From Polaromonas sp. (GTDB taxonomy: Bacteria; Pseudomonadota; Gammaproteobacteria; Burkholderiales; Burkholderiaceae_C), in NCBI RefSeq assembly GCF_016185115.1, contig NZ_JACPOF010000030.1, positions 124,001-188,000 of the forward strand: a stretch of DNA of 64,000 nucleotides. Reading direction: 5' to 3'. Both the position numbers and the translations under genes were made by a program. The notes under the pieces were generated by a model that saw only the letters and a list, made by a program, of their open reading frames with translations, did no database searches and was not told where the DNA came from. Positions 1 to 7,792 of the stretch are shown piece after piece (position 1 is the first letter of the stretch; every line of letters begins with the position of its first letter).

Positions 1-273
1 CTCCAGCCCGCGTGCGGCCGGCATCTCCAGCAGGCGCTCATGCACCCAGCTGCCGGCGGGGATGTCCTTTAGCGCATAGCCTATGGGTACGTTGTAGCGC
101 AGCACCGCCGTGCCTTTGGGCAAATCAACCAGCGCAACCTTGTGCCCCTGCGGCACCTTGTCAACCAGGCGCAAACCATCTGCAAACACGGTGCCCGCAG
201 GCAGGCCGCCGTCGTTGGCGACTATGGCCACGTTGTCACGTGGATTCATGAGGATGTGAAGCGGCGCAGCCAT
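1..273 (-). CDS. garD: Galactarate dehydratase, N-terminal fragment (GarD/UxaA family)
   Basis: Ninety-one residues are visible, starting at an ATG at 273 and running off the left edge, so most of the enzyme is missing. They match the N-terminal SAF-like domain of GarD: DNVAIVANDGGLPAGT from about residue 13, then PQGHKVAL and IPAGSW, in the same order and spacing as in E. coli GarD. The family dehydrates galactarate (mucate) to 5-keto-4-deoxy-glucarate in the cytoplasm. It is the last visible gene of the minus-strand uronate operon, 29 bp downstream of the glucarate-dehydratase-like gene, which fits use of galacturonate as well as glucuronate. The catalytic domain cannot be checked here. Confidence 0.82.
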   Translation of the reverse strand, partial: MAAPLHILMNPRDNVAIVANDGGLPAGTVFADGLRLVDKVPQGHKVALVDLPKGTAVLRYNVPIGYALKDIPAGSWVHERLLEMPAARGLE

Positions 274-302
274 GGTCAGTGATCAGTAACTCAATAACTT
301 AG

Positions 303-1610
303 TTAGTAGCGGGGTTGCACGCCCGTGAAGGACGGGTCGTACTTGCGCATCTGCCCAAGGTCGTCGCGGTTGCGTATGCCGCAGTTCAGGTAGTTGTCGT
401 GCAGGCGGGCCAGGGCCGTGCGGTCAATCGTGACACCCAGGCCGGGGCTGGTCGTCACGCGCAGGCTGCCGTCTTCAAAGCGCAGGCGGCCGCCCTCCAC
501 GATCTCTTCGTCCTGCCACGGGTAATGGGTGTCGCAGGCGTAGGTCAGCAGCGGCACGCTGGCACACAGATGGGTCATGGCCATCAGGCTGATGCCCAGA
601 TGCGAGTTGCTGTGCATGGACAGGCCCAGGTCGAAAGTACGGCACAGCCGCGACAGCTGCTGCGTGGCGCGCAGGCCTCCCCAGTAATGGTGGTCGCTCA
701 GCACGATCTTCACCGGGCAGCCCATGTCGGCGTTGCGGCGGAACTCTGCAAAATCGGTCACCACCATATTGGTAGCCAGCGGCACTTCGCATTCACGTGC
801 CACGGCGGCCATGCCGTCCAGGCCAGGCGCCGGGTCTTCGTAATACTCCAGCACGCCGCGCAGCTTGTCGACGATGCGCAGGCTGGTCGCCACGCTCCAG
901 TTGGCGTTCGGGTCTATGCGCAGCGGCGTGCCAGGAAAGGCTTTTGCCAAAGCCAGCAGACCGGCTGCTTCATCATCGGGCGGCAGCGCACCGGCCTTCA
1001 GCTTGATGCTCTTGAAGCCATACTGCGCGATCATCTGACGGGCCTGCGCCACCAGTTGATCTGGTGTCACGGCCTCGCCCCAGGGGTCGGCCGGATAGCC
1101 GGACGATGCAGGCTTGTCGATGTGCACCGCGTGTTTGTAGAACAGGTAGGCCGAATACGGCACGCAGTCGCGGGCCGCGCCGCCCAGCAGGTCGACCACC
1201 GGTGCGCCGGCAAGCTGGCCCTGCAGGTCCAGCATGGCGACCTCGAAAGCACTGACCACCTTGGCCACGTTCTTGGACACATGGGTGCCCGGCGCCAGCG
1301 ATACCTGCTGGCCGAGAAATTCAGACGCCGTCAGCGCAGGCGGCGTGACCAATGCGGCCACACGCGTTTCCATCTCATTGAGCGACCACGGCGAGAGGCC
1401 GACCAGGCTGGGTGCCGCCTTCGCCAGCACCTCCAGCATGGGCAGGTCGCCATAACTCTCGTTGATGCCAACCAGGCCCGAGTCTGTTTCCAGTTCAATG
1501 ATGGATCGCAGCGCCCAGGGCTCGTGTATGCCGGCCGCGTTCAGCAGCGGCGGATCGCGGAACGCGATGGGCGTGATGCGGATGTGCCGGATGGCATGCG
1601 AAGTGGTCAT
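303..1610 (-). CDS. Enolase-superfamily sugar-acid dehydratase, glucarate dehydratase-like paralogue
   Basis: This 435-residue protein has the glucarate dehydratase arrangement of the enolase superfamily: N-terminal capping domain, KLKAG (catalytic Lys motif), DPNANW and YYEDPAP (metal ligands), TNMVVTDF, and HSNSHLG carrying the expected catalytic His. It probably dehydrates an aldarate such as glucarate or a relative. It is clearly diverged from the canonical GudD at 7793-9163 (KLKAG for KLKGG, HSNSH for HSNNH), so the substrate may differ. It sits between the TRAP permease gene (39-bp gap) and garD in the same minus-strand operon. The start ATG at 1610 has no strong ribosome-binding site. 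Family is confident, exact substrate is not. Confidence 0.82.
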   Translation of the reverse strand: MTTSHAIRHIRITPIAFRDPPLLNAAGIHEPWALRSIIELETDSGLVGINESYGDLPMLEVLAKAAPSLVGLSPWSLNEMETRVAALVTPPALTASEFLGQQVSLAPGTHVSKNVAKVVSAFEVAMLDLQGQLAGAPVVDLLGGAARDCVPYSAYLFYKHAVHIDKPASSGYPADPWGEAVTPDQLVAQARQMIAQYGFKSIKLKAGALPPDDEAAGLLALAKAFPGTPLRIDPNANWSVATSLRIVDKLRGVLEYYEDPAPGLDGMAAVARECEVPLATNMVVTDFAEFRRNADMGCPVKIVLSDHHYWGGLRATQQLSRLCRTFDLGLSMHSNSHLGISLMAMTHLCASVPLLTYACDTHYPWQDEEIVEGGRLRFEDGSLRVTTSPGLGVTIDRTALARLHDNYLNCGIRNRDDLGQMRKYDPSFTGVQPRY

Positions 1611-1649
1611 GACGAAAGCTGTGGCGAGGTGGAGAGGCGGGTTGGCTAT

Positions 1650-2951
1650 TTATTTGGCTGCGGCCATGAACATGTTGGGCAGCCACAGCGAGAACGCAGG
1701 CACGTAGGTGACCAGCATCAGGCACAAGGTCAGTGCGCCGTAGAAGGGAAGGATGGACTTCATCACCTCCCCGACCGATATCCCCCCTATCGCGCAGCCG
1801 ACAAATTGAGTCACCCCCACCGGTGGCGTGTTCAGGCCGAGCGCACAGTTGATCAGCATGACCATGCCGAACTGTGCCGGGTGCATGCCGAACTGCATGG
1901 CAATGGGCAGGAAGATGGGTGTGCACACCAGGATGGTGGCGGCCATGTCAAGGAAAGTGCCGAGCAGGAACAGCATCACGTTGATCATCAGGAAGATGAC
2001 CCACGGTTCGGTGGAGATCGACATCATCAGCGCGCCAGTTTTCTGCGGCACTTCGTACAGCGCCATGAAATACCCGAAGGCCGATGAAATGCCGATCAGC
2101 AGCAGCACGACGCCGGTGGTCTTGCAGGCCTTGGCGCAGGACTTGATGAAGTTCTTCCAGCTCAGCGAACGGTAGACGATGGCCGTCACGAACATGGCCC
2201 ACAGCACCGCGGTCGCGGCCGATTCGGTTGCAGTGAACACGCCCGACAGGATGCCGACCAGGATGATGACCACAATGAGCAGGCCGGGCAACGCCGCCAC
2301 GAATGCGACCAGCACCTCGTGCCAGCCAGGGAAGGCGCCGCGCGTTGGATAACCGCGCTTGACCGCGACATAGTAGGCCGCGCCCAGGTTGCACAGCGTC
2401 AGCAGCAGGGCCGGAATGACACCTGCAAGGATGAGGCTGAGCACGCTGACCGAGGCAATGCCGGTGGTCGCCAGCGTGAAGATGATCAGGTTGTGCGAGG
2501 TCGGCATCAGCACGCCGACCAGCGCGGCGTGCGTCGTGACATTGACCGCGTAATCAGCGTCATAGCCCTCCTTCTTCATGAGCGGGATCATCACCGAGCC
2601 CATGGCGGACACGTCGGCCAGTGCGGAGCCGGCAACGCCGCCGAACAGCGTACAGCCGATCACATTGCTCATGCCCAGGCCGCCGCGCACATGGCCCACC
2701 AGGCTGTTGGCAAAGCGCACGATGCGTTCGGCAATACCGCCGTAAAGCATCAGCTCACCGGCAAACACAAAGAACGGAATGGCGAGGAATGAGAAAACCT
2801 GCATGCCGCCCACCATCTTCTGGAAGACGATGGGCACCGGCACACCGGCATACAGCACGGTGGCGATAGACGCCAGACCGATGGAGAAAGCCACCGGCAC
2901 GCCGATGATCAGGAAGACGAGGAAGGTGATGGAAAGAACAGCGAGTTCCAT
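1650..2951 (-). CDS. dctM: TRAP transporter large permease, DctM type
   Basis: The product is a 433-residue very hydrophobic protein with about a dozen membrane segments, the usual size of DctM. Typical features are the early FLIIGVPVAFSIG segment, PFFVFAGELMLYGGIAERIV, the GGVAGSALADVSAMGSVMIP motif and a late NPPVGVTQF-like motif (NTPPVGVTQFVGCAIGG). It carries out sodium-driven transport together with the small permease and the binding protein. An open frame extends upstream to 3071, but that extension overlaps the DctQ gene. The ATG at 2951 starts MELAVLSITF directly at the first membrane segment and is preferred. Neighbours suggest uptake of hexuronates or aldarates. Confidence 0.93.
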   Translation of the reverse strand: MELAVLSITFLVFLIIGVPVAFSIGLASIATVLYAGVPVPIVFQKMVGGMQVFSFLAIPFFVFAGELMLYGGIAERIVRFANSLVGHVRGGLGMSNVIGCTLFGGVAGSALADVSAMGSVMIPLMKKEGYDADYAVNVTTHAALVGVLMPTSHNLIIFTLATTGIASVSVLSLILAGVIPALLLTLCNLGAAYYVAVKRGYPTRGAFPGWHEVLVAFVAALPGLLIVVIILVGILSGVFTATESAATAVLWAMFVTAIVYRSLSWKNFIKSCAKACKTTGVVLLLIGISSAFGYFMALYEVPQKTGALMMSISTEPWVIFLMINVMLFLLGTFLDMAATILVCTPIFLPIAMQFGMHPAQFGMVMLINCALGLNTPPVGVTQFVGCAIGGISVGEVMKSILPFYGALTLCLMLVTYVPAFSLWLPNMFMAAAK

Positions 2952-3000
2952 GATGGTTTGCCTTGGCTCTGGAGCAGTTTTTGTTGGAGTTTTTCTGGGA

Positions 3001-3585
3001 TCAGTGCCAGGACGGCATGACTTCTTCGCCGCGCAGCAGCGCGATGACGTGCTCGAACGAGAACAGGACAATCAGTACACCGGCAATCACCAGCGCCAGG
3101 TAATCCACACCTTCGGGAATGCCGAGCATGGGGTCCAGTTCAGCCCACTTCAGGCGCGTCCAGATCCAGCCGGCCCAGGCCATGACGCCGCCGAACATCG
3201 CCACGAGCACGTGGATCAGGATTTCGATCTTGAGCCGCATCGACACGGGCAACAACGCGACCATGGAATCGAGCCCGATGTGCCCGGCGTCGCGCACACC
3301 CACGGCAACGCCCAGCGCCGTGATGTAGAGCACCAGCTGCAGCGCCAGCGCCTCCGTCCAGGTCGGGGTGTCGTTGAAGATGTAGCGGCCGACCACCTGC
3401 ACCTGCACCGCTAGGATCAGGACGATCAGGCCGACGATGGCGAGCATCAGGCCGACCTTGCTGATGACCGCGCAGATACGGTTGAGCAAAAGATCAGCGG
3501 GCGGCTGGCTGTGCGCGTCGGTTTCAATCGGCGACGTTTCTATCGGCCCGGTTTCTATTGGCGCTGTTTGCAATGGGGTGTTCAT
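3001..3585 (-). CDS. dctQ: TRAP transporter small permease, DctQ type
   Basis: A 194-residue membrane protein with four predicted helices. After a polar N-terminus, the first helix is near VISKVGLMLAIVGLIVLILA, followed by VVGRYIFNDTPTWTEALAL, the usual DctQ signature region. The ATG at 3585 (MNTPLQTAP) is preferred. The upstream extension to 3681 is Phe-rich and reads through the hairpin between dctP and dctQ. The N-terminal cytoplasmic tail contains three imperfect copies of P-I-E-T (PIETGPIETSPIET), unusual for this family. It sits between dctP and dctM in the uronate operon and pairs with DctM. Confidence 0.9.
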   Translation of the reverse strand: MNTPLQTAPIETGPIETSPIETDAHSQPPADLLLNRICAVISKVGLMLAIVGLIVLILAVQVQVVGRYIFNDTPTWTEALALQLVLYITALGVAVGVRDAGHIGLDSMVALLPVSMRLKIEILIHVLVAMFGGVMAWAGWIWTRLKWAELDPMLGIPEGVDYLALVIAGVLIVLFSFEHVIALLRGEEVMPSWH

Positions 3586-3660
3586 GTGAGGTCCGACGTT
3601 AAGACACGGCAGAAAGAAGAAGAAAGCGGAAAAGAGCAGGAAAAAACAGGTACAGGAGAA

Positions 3661-3687
3661 GCCCGCGCGGACGAGGTCCACGCGGGC
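3661..3687 (-). terminator. Stable hairpin between dctP and dctQ (intra-operon attenuator/mRNA stabiliser)
   Basis: An inverted repeat with 12-bp arms and a 3-base loop (GCCCGCGCGGAC - GAG - GTCCACGCGGGC, one mismatch) lies just after the dctP stop codon at 3701. On the minus transcript it is followed by a long pyrimidine-rich stretch. Placement between binding-protein and permease genes suggests partial termination or protection of the upstream mRNA, so that more binding protein than permease is made. This role is inferred. Confidence 0.6.
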
Positions 3688-3700
3688 CGGGGATGCAGGC

Positions 3701-4669
3701 TTACTTGGTGTCCTGCGCAGCCTTCACCAGACGCTGCAGGTCAGGCGTGTTGATGAACTTGGCATACACGGGCTGCATGGCGGCCTGGAAGGATTTCTTG
3801 TCCACATCCTTGACGAGCTGCGTGCCGGACTTGAGCACGACGTCCAGGGCCTTGGCCTCCTGCTCGTCCCACTTCTGGCGCTGGAAGGTCACTGATTCCT
3901 TGGCGGCGGCGCGGAACATGGCCTGGTCTGCAGGCGACATCTTGTCGAACACGGCCCTGGAGATCACCAGCATTTCAGGCGCCATCGAGTGCTCGGTGTA
4001 CGAATAGACCTTGACGGCTTCGTAGTGCTTGAAACCTTCGTAGGAAGGGATGTTGTTTTCAGCCGCATCGATCAGGCCGGTCTTCAGGGCGGTGTAGACC
4101 TCGGCAGTCGGCATCGGCGTTGCATTGGCGCCCATGGCGTTGGCAACGGCCACCCACAGGTCCGAAGGCTGGACGCGGATTTTCATGCCCTTGGTATCGG
4201 CCAGCGTACGGACGGCCTTCTTGGCGTAGACGGAACGCGCGCCGCTGTCATAGAAAGCGAGGCCGACCAGGCCCTGGCTTTCGCAGCCCTTGAGGACTTC
4301 TTCGCCAACCGGGCCGTCCAGAACCCGGCGCATGTGCGGGATGGAGTTGAACAGGAAGGGCATGGTGGGCACCAGGCTCTTGGGGCACAGCGAATTGAGC
4401 GAGCTGATGTTGACGCGGTTCATCTCCAGCGCGCCTATCTTGACCTGGTCCAGGGTTTCCTTCTCGGAGCCCAGTGCGCTCTTGTTGAAAACCTTGATGG
4501 TGTACCTGCCACCGCTTTGTTTGGCCAGCACCTCGCTCATGTGACGCACGGCCGAGACAGTCGGGTAGTCGTCGCTGTTGTGCACATCGGCAGAGCGCAG
4601 CTCGACGGCTTGTGCGGAAAAAGCCAGCAGGCCTGCGGCCAGGGCGGTAAGTTTCAGGGTTGCTTTCAT
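3701..4669 (-). CDS. dctP: TRAP transporter periplasmic binding protein, DctP type (probable hexuronate binder)
   Basis: The protein has 322 residues with a Sec signal peptide (MKATLKLTALAAGLLAFSAQA, cleavage about residue 21). The mature part carries the DctP fold signature: LGSEKETLDQVKIGALEM, then GMKIRVQPSDLWVAVANAMG, whose Arg is the usual carboxylate anchor, and TAEVYTALKTGLIDAAENN. The ATG at 4669 has a good ribosome-binding site (AGAGGAAGAG) 5 bases upstream. Co-transcription with uronate dehydrogenase and the lactonase suggests it binds glucuronate or galacturonate. DctP proteins of this type from Polaromonas are known to bind such sugars, but the ligand here is inferred from context. 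Confidence 0.92.
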   Translation of the reverse strand: MKATLKLTALAAGLLAFSAQAVELRSADVHNSDDYPTVSAVRHMSEVLAKQSGGRYTIKVFNKSALGSEKETLDQVKIGALEMNRVNISSLNSLCPKSLVPTMPFLFNSIPHMRRVLDGPVGEEVLKGCESQGLVGLAFYDSGARSVYAKKAVRTLADTKGMKIRVQPSDLWVAVANAMGANATPMPTAEVYTALKTGLIDAAENNIPSYEGFKHYEAVKVYSYTEHSMAPEMLVISRAVFDKMSPADQAMFRAAAKESVTFQRQKWDEQEAKALDVVLKSGTQLVKDVDKKSFQAAMQPVYAKFINTPDLQRLVKAAQDTK

Positions 4670-4726
4670 TGTCTCTTCCTCTAGGTTGGTGGTAAAAAAC
4701 GCGTTAACTAACTCTTTGATATTTTT

Positions 4727-5632
4727 TTAAAGCGTGCACGCAGCTTCGGGCAGCCCGCGTACGCCGGGGCGCAACGCAAACACACCGCCGGCCAGCGGCT
4801 GGTCAGATAAATCGATGCCCCCCGGGCGAATCGATGTCACGAACAGGGTGTCAAGCCCGGCGCCGCCAAAGGCGCACATGGCTGGTTTTTTGACGGGCAC
4901 CGCCAGCGAGCGGTCCAGCCTGCCGTCGGGTGTGAAGCGGTGGATGAGGCCCGCATCGTTGCCGCAGATCCAGTAGCAGCCCTCGGCATCCACAGCAGCG
5001 CCATCAGGCCGACCGGGAAATGCATTCATGTCGACAAACACGCGGCGGTTCGTTGGCGTGCCGGTCGCGGTTTCGTAGTCGAAAGCCCAGATCATCTGCA
5101 CCAAGGGGTGCGAATCGGACAAATACATGGTCTTGCCGTCAGGGCTGAAGGCCATGCCGTTGGGCGTGATGAAACCTTCAAGCAAGGTTGCGAGGCCGGC
5201 GTCGCCGTCATAGCGGTACACGTTGCCGACTTTTGCGCCGGCAGACATGTCCATCAGCATGGTGCCCGCGAGAAAGCGCCCTTGCCTGTCGCAGCGGCCG
5301 TCGTTGAAGCGCATGCCGGGCATGGCGTGGCTCACGGGGGCCAGTTGCGTGAAGCCGAGCTTGCCACCGGCTTGAGGATCAAGCCTGAACACGCCGCTTT
5401 CGGCACCCACAATCCAGCCGCCACCCGCCACCGCGCCTATGCAGGCCAGCATTTCAGGCGCCGTCCAGGTCGTCAGGCCGGCGGCTGCATTCCAGCGGCA
5501 CAGTTGGCGCGCGGGAATATCCACCCAGTACAGCGATTGTTCAGCCACGCTCCAGACCGGGCTTTCGCCCGTGCCGTTGCGCGCGTCAAGAACCAGTTCG
5601 GCCTGTACAGACATCGCAGCACCCATGGTCAT
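4727..5632 (-). CDS. SMP-30/gluconolactonase family lactonase (probable aldarolactonase)
   Basis: A 301-residue six-bladed propeller protein of the SMP-30/regucalcin/gluconolactonase family. The metal-binding Glu is in GESPVWSV near residue 22, the substrate Asn/Asp pair in MRFNDGRCDRQGRF, the Asn in ITPNGMAFSPDGKTMYLSDS and the Asp in RPDGAAVD. It probably hydrolyses the glucaro- or galactaro-lactone made by the adjacent uronate dehydrogenase. The genes are 5 bp apart. Three in-frame ATGs are possible (5632, 5626, 5614); the last, starting MSVQAELVLD, gives the length most like relatives. Lactone specificity is inferred. Confidence 0.86.
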   Translation of the reverse strand: MTMGAAMSVQAELVLDARNGTGESPVWSVAEQSLYWVDIPARQLCRWNAAAGLTTWTAPEMLACIGAVAGGGWIVGAESGVFRLDPQAGGKLGFTQLAPVSHAMPGMRFNDGRCDRQGRFLAGTMLMDMSAGAKVGNVYRYDGDAGLATLLEGFITPNGMAFSPDGKTMYLSDSHPLVQMIWAFDYETATGTPTNRRVFVDMNAFPGRPDGAAVDAEGCYWICGNDAGLIHRFTPDGRLDRSLAVPVKKPAMCAFGGAGLDTLFVTSIRPGGIDLSDQPLAGGVFALRPGVRGLPEAACTL

Positions 5633-5637
5633 CCCGC

Positions 5638-6468
5638 TCAGGCGACCTTGTCAGGTGAGACGTCGGGGAAGGGGCCGGCCTTCACGAAACCACCGCCCTG
5701 GTAAATGGCAGATGGGTCATTCAGGTCTGGCGAAGATGTCCTGGCGTAAATGGCATCGCGGAATACATCGGAGCTGTCCTGCGGCACATAACCGACATGG
5801 CGCGAACGGCTGTTGTCCCACCAGGTCACGGCGTTATCGGACATGCCGAAAATGATGCTGTGGCCCAGCACCGGCGTGGTCAGGCAGGCGGTGATCAGGC
5901 GGTGCAGGTCGTCAAAACTCAGCCAGGTGGCCAGCATGCGGCGGTCACGCGGCTCTTCAAAAGATGAGCCGATACGCACGCAGGCCGTCTCAATGCCGTA
6001 GCGGTCAAAATAAAGGCGCGACAGGTCTTCGCCGAAGGCCTTGCTCAGGCCGTACAGGCCGTCGGGACGTGGCGGGTCGTCGGCCGTGATGGTCTGGTCC
6101 TGGCGGTAAAAGCCGACCACATGGTTGGAGCTGGCAAACACCACACGCTTGACGCCATGCTTGCGCGCTGCTTCATACAGGTTGTAGGCCCCAATGATGT
6201 TGCCCTGCAGGATGGGCGTGAACGGCCCTTCGACCGAAATGCCGCCCAGGTGGATGATGGCGTCAACGCCCTTGACCATGGCATCGACAGCTGCGGCATC
6301 GGCCAGATTGGCCAGCACCACTTCTTCGCCCGCCTCTGCGGCGCCAAAATCCTGGAGGTCGGACAGCCTGAGCGTGGTGCAGTTGGCTTTCAGGCGCTGG
6401 CGCAGGGCCTTGCCCAGGCCGCCAGCCGCGCCGGTGAGCAGCAGTTTTTCGTGAACCTTGATCGTCAT
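5638..6468 (-). CDS. udh: Uronate dehydrogenase (NAD-dependent)
   Basis: A 276-residue short-chain dehydrogenase/epimerase-fold protein. The nucleotide-binding motif TGAAGGLG is at residues 12-19, the Ser motif FASSNH near 111 and the catalytic Tyr139-x3-Lys143 in YGLSK. Family-specific blocks HLGGISVEGPFTPILQGNI and ARPDGLYG-type sequence closely follow the characterised Agrobacterium uronate dehydrogenase. It oxidises glucuronate or galacturonate at C1 to the aldarolactone in the cytoplasm. It is the first gene of the seven-gene minus operon and is divergent from the FadR-type regulator at 6603. Confidence 0.9.
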   Translation of the reverse strand: MTIKVHEKLLLTGAAGGLGKALRQRLKANCTTLRLSDLQDFGAAEAGEEVVLANLADAAAVDAMVKGVDAIIHLGGISVEGPFTPILQGNIIGAYNLYEAARKHGVKRVVFASSNHVVGFYRQDQTITADDPPRPDGLYGLSKAFGEDLSRLYFDRYGIETACVRIGSSFEEPRDRRMLATWLSFDDLHRLITACLTTPVLGHSIIFGMSDNAVTWWDNSRSRHVGYVPQDSSDVFRDAIYARTSSPDLNDPSAIYQGGGFVKAGPFPDVSPDKVA

Positions 6469-6547
6469 TTTTTATACAGGTATCGCAGTTTTAAGACTGG
6501 ACATTTTTTTGAAGTTTGCTAAAGTTGACCTAAATCCGAAGTCATAG

Positions 6548-6563
6548 GTTGTCTGATGACTGA
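6548..6563 (+). promoter_or_regulatory. Candidate operator shared by udh/gntR and gudD promoters (site 1)
   Basis: GTTGTCTGATGACTGA lies in the 134-bp divergent region between udh and the FadR-type regulator gene. It matches 14 of 16 bases of a sequence 26 bp upstream of gudD (7752-7767). The two glucarate-pathway promoters are the only places where I saw it, so it is a natural candidate for the binding site of the regulator encoded at 6603-7403. It also forms one arm of a GTCAT-N10-ATGAC inverted repeat (6541-6560). Confidence 0.45.
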
Positions 6564-6602
6564 ATTTTGTTTCTCACCCCAAGCCCTGTCAACGACTTTT
6601 TG

Positions 6603-7403
6603 ATGGAATCAAGGAAAACCCCTAGCTTTGCCGAAGACGGCGCCCTGGCACTCGCCCAGGACGAATCGCCACGCCTGCGCAGGCCGCGCGGGCTGGTGAG
6701 TGAAATCGTTGATTCGCTGGCCGCCAGCATTCGTGAAGGCCGCATGCAGCCGGGTGAAAAGCTGCCGACCGAAGCTGAAATCATGGCGAAGTTCGACGTC
6801 AGCCGCACTGTCGTGCGCGAGGCGCTTTCGAAGCTGCAGGCCTCCAGCCTGGTCGAAACCCGCCACGGCATTGGCACCTTTGTGCTGCAGCCGCAGGACG
6901 CCGGTAACTTCCGTATCAATGCCGAAGACTTCGCCACGGTGGCCGATGTGATCTCCGTGCTTGAGCTGCGCATCAGCCTTGAAACCGAGGCTGCAGGCCT
7001 GGCTGCGGCAAGGCGCACCCCTGAAAACCTGGCTGCCATGGAGGCTGCACTGAAGGCGTTTTCAGATTCGATAGATGCTGATTCGGACGCCGTGCCGCCC
7101 GACTTCCAGTTCCACATGGAAGTCGCCCGCTCCACAGGCAACCGCCACTTCGCGGACCTCATGACCTACCTGGGCACCATGATCATCCCGCGCACCCGCG
7201 TCAACACCACGCAGAACGCGCCCGAGGGCCGGCTCAACTACCTGCAGCGCGTCAATGGCGAGCACGAAAGCATTTACAACGCCATCCGCAACCAAGACGC
7301 CGAAGCCGCCCGCGCCGCGATGCGCACCCACCTGTCGAACAGCCGCGAGCGGCTGCGCAAGGGCAAGAACGCACACACCACCCAGACCCTGAACGGCCAG
7401 TAA
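6603..7403 (+). CDS. FadR/GntR-family regulator of the uronate/glucarate locus
   Basis: A 266-residue regulator with an N-terminal winged helix (LPTEAEIMAKFDVSRTVVRE around residues 54-73) and a C-terminal FCD ligand-binding domain (LELRISLETEAAGLAAARR, FHMEVARSTGN, NGEHESIYNAIRNQD). The ATG at 6603 is chosen. An in-frame TTG at 6567 would add 12 residues that overlap the candidate operator. It is divergent from the udh operon and upstream of gudD, so it probably represses both and responds to a uronate or aldarate. The effector is inferred from neighbourhood only. Confidence 0.85.
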   Translation: MESRKTPSFAEDGALALAQDESPRLRRPRGLVSEIVDSLAASIREGRMQPGEKLPTEAEIMAKFDVSRTVVREALSKLQASSLVETRHGIGTFVLQPQDAGNFRINAEDFATVADVISVLELRISLETEAAGLAAARRTPENLAAMEAALKAFSDSIDADSDAVPPDFQFHMEVARSTGNRHFADLMTYLGTMIIPRTRVNTTQNAPEGRLNYLQRVNGEHESIYNAIRNQDAEAARAAMRTHLSNSRERLRKGKNAHTTQTLNGQ

Positions 7404-7419
7404 ACGGGATAAGGGATAT

Positions 7420-7614
7420 TTAACGTATACGGCAAATTTTTGATGTGTACGTTAAAAAATAGCCAAAAGTTAATATGGGACTTAACTTTTCAGGGTTTGA
7501 GCAGATTCCAGCTTAAAGAACTGCCTCAAAATGCCTGGAAAAGGCTATTTTGAGGCATTAAATTAGCCTCTAGCCCAATAGATATGCGCGTGAGCAGCTA
7601 CTGAATTAATAGCA
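7420..7614 (-). repeat. Dispersed ~200-bp intergenic repeat, family A, copy 1
   Basis: This fills much of the 389-bp gap between the gntR gene and gudD. Read on the minus strand it begins with TATTAATTCAGTAGCTGCTC at 7613 and shares 26 identical bases there with copy 2 (24994-25166). Its other end shares with copy 3 (58267-58468) a TTAACG-rich segment ending in TTGCCGTATACGTTAAA. It contains a strong hairpin at 7522-7557 and two TTAAC palindromes. The rest of the gap (7615-7751) holds a small perfect hairpin, CTGCGA-AA-TCGCAG at 7642-7655, and no gene I can support. Confidence 0.8.
7522..7557. terminator. Long hairpin inside repeat A copy 1, downstream of gntR
   Basis: TGCCTCAAAAT (7522-7532) pairs perfectly with ATTTTGAGGCA (7547-7557), and inside it GCCT pairs with AGGC around a GGAAA loop. 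It lies 118 bp after the gntR stop codon and could end transcription from either side. There is no clean T-run, so intrinsic termination is only possible. Confidence 0.5.
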
Positions 7615-7751
7615 AAAATAAACCCGGCGGTCCTCGGTCGACTGCGAAATCGCAGCGCCGCCATGATCCCGTCGCGCAAACCTTGGCCCCCGGCACGGTC
7701 CAGGAAAAGCTGCGTATTCGGGTATGCCTTAGGTTGTAAATACGGCTTTTA

Positions 7752-7767
7752 GTTGTACGATGACTGA
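7752..7767 (+). promoter_or_regulatory. Candidate operator shared by udh/gntR and gudD promoters (site 2)
   Basis: GTTGTACGATGACTGA, 26 bp upstream of the gudD start codon, matches 14 of 16 bases of the site at 6548-6563 between udh and the FadR-type regulator gene. Position just ahead of the start codon fits a repressor site. The link to that regulator is inferred. Confidence 0.45.
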
Positions 7768-7792
7768 TCAATAACCCTAATACAAGCACCTC

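Noticed and set aside
315..2087. A 590-codon open frame on the plus strand opposite the glucarate-dehydratase-like gene and dctM.
   Set aside because: Composition is His/Arg/Gln-rich without domains, and the minus-strand genes show clear family motifs across the same bases. It is a high-GC antisense shadow.
2952..3071. N-terminal extension of DctM.
   Set aside because: Overlaps the dctQ coding sequence and adds 40 polar residues not found in DctM proteins.
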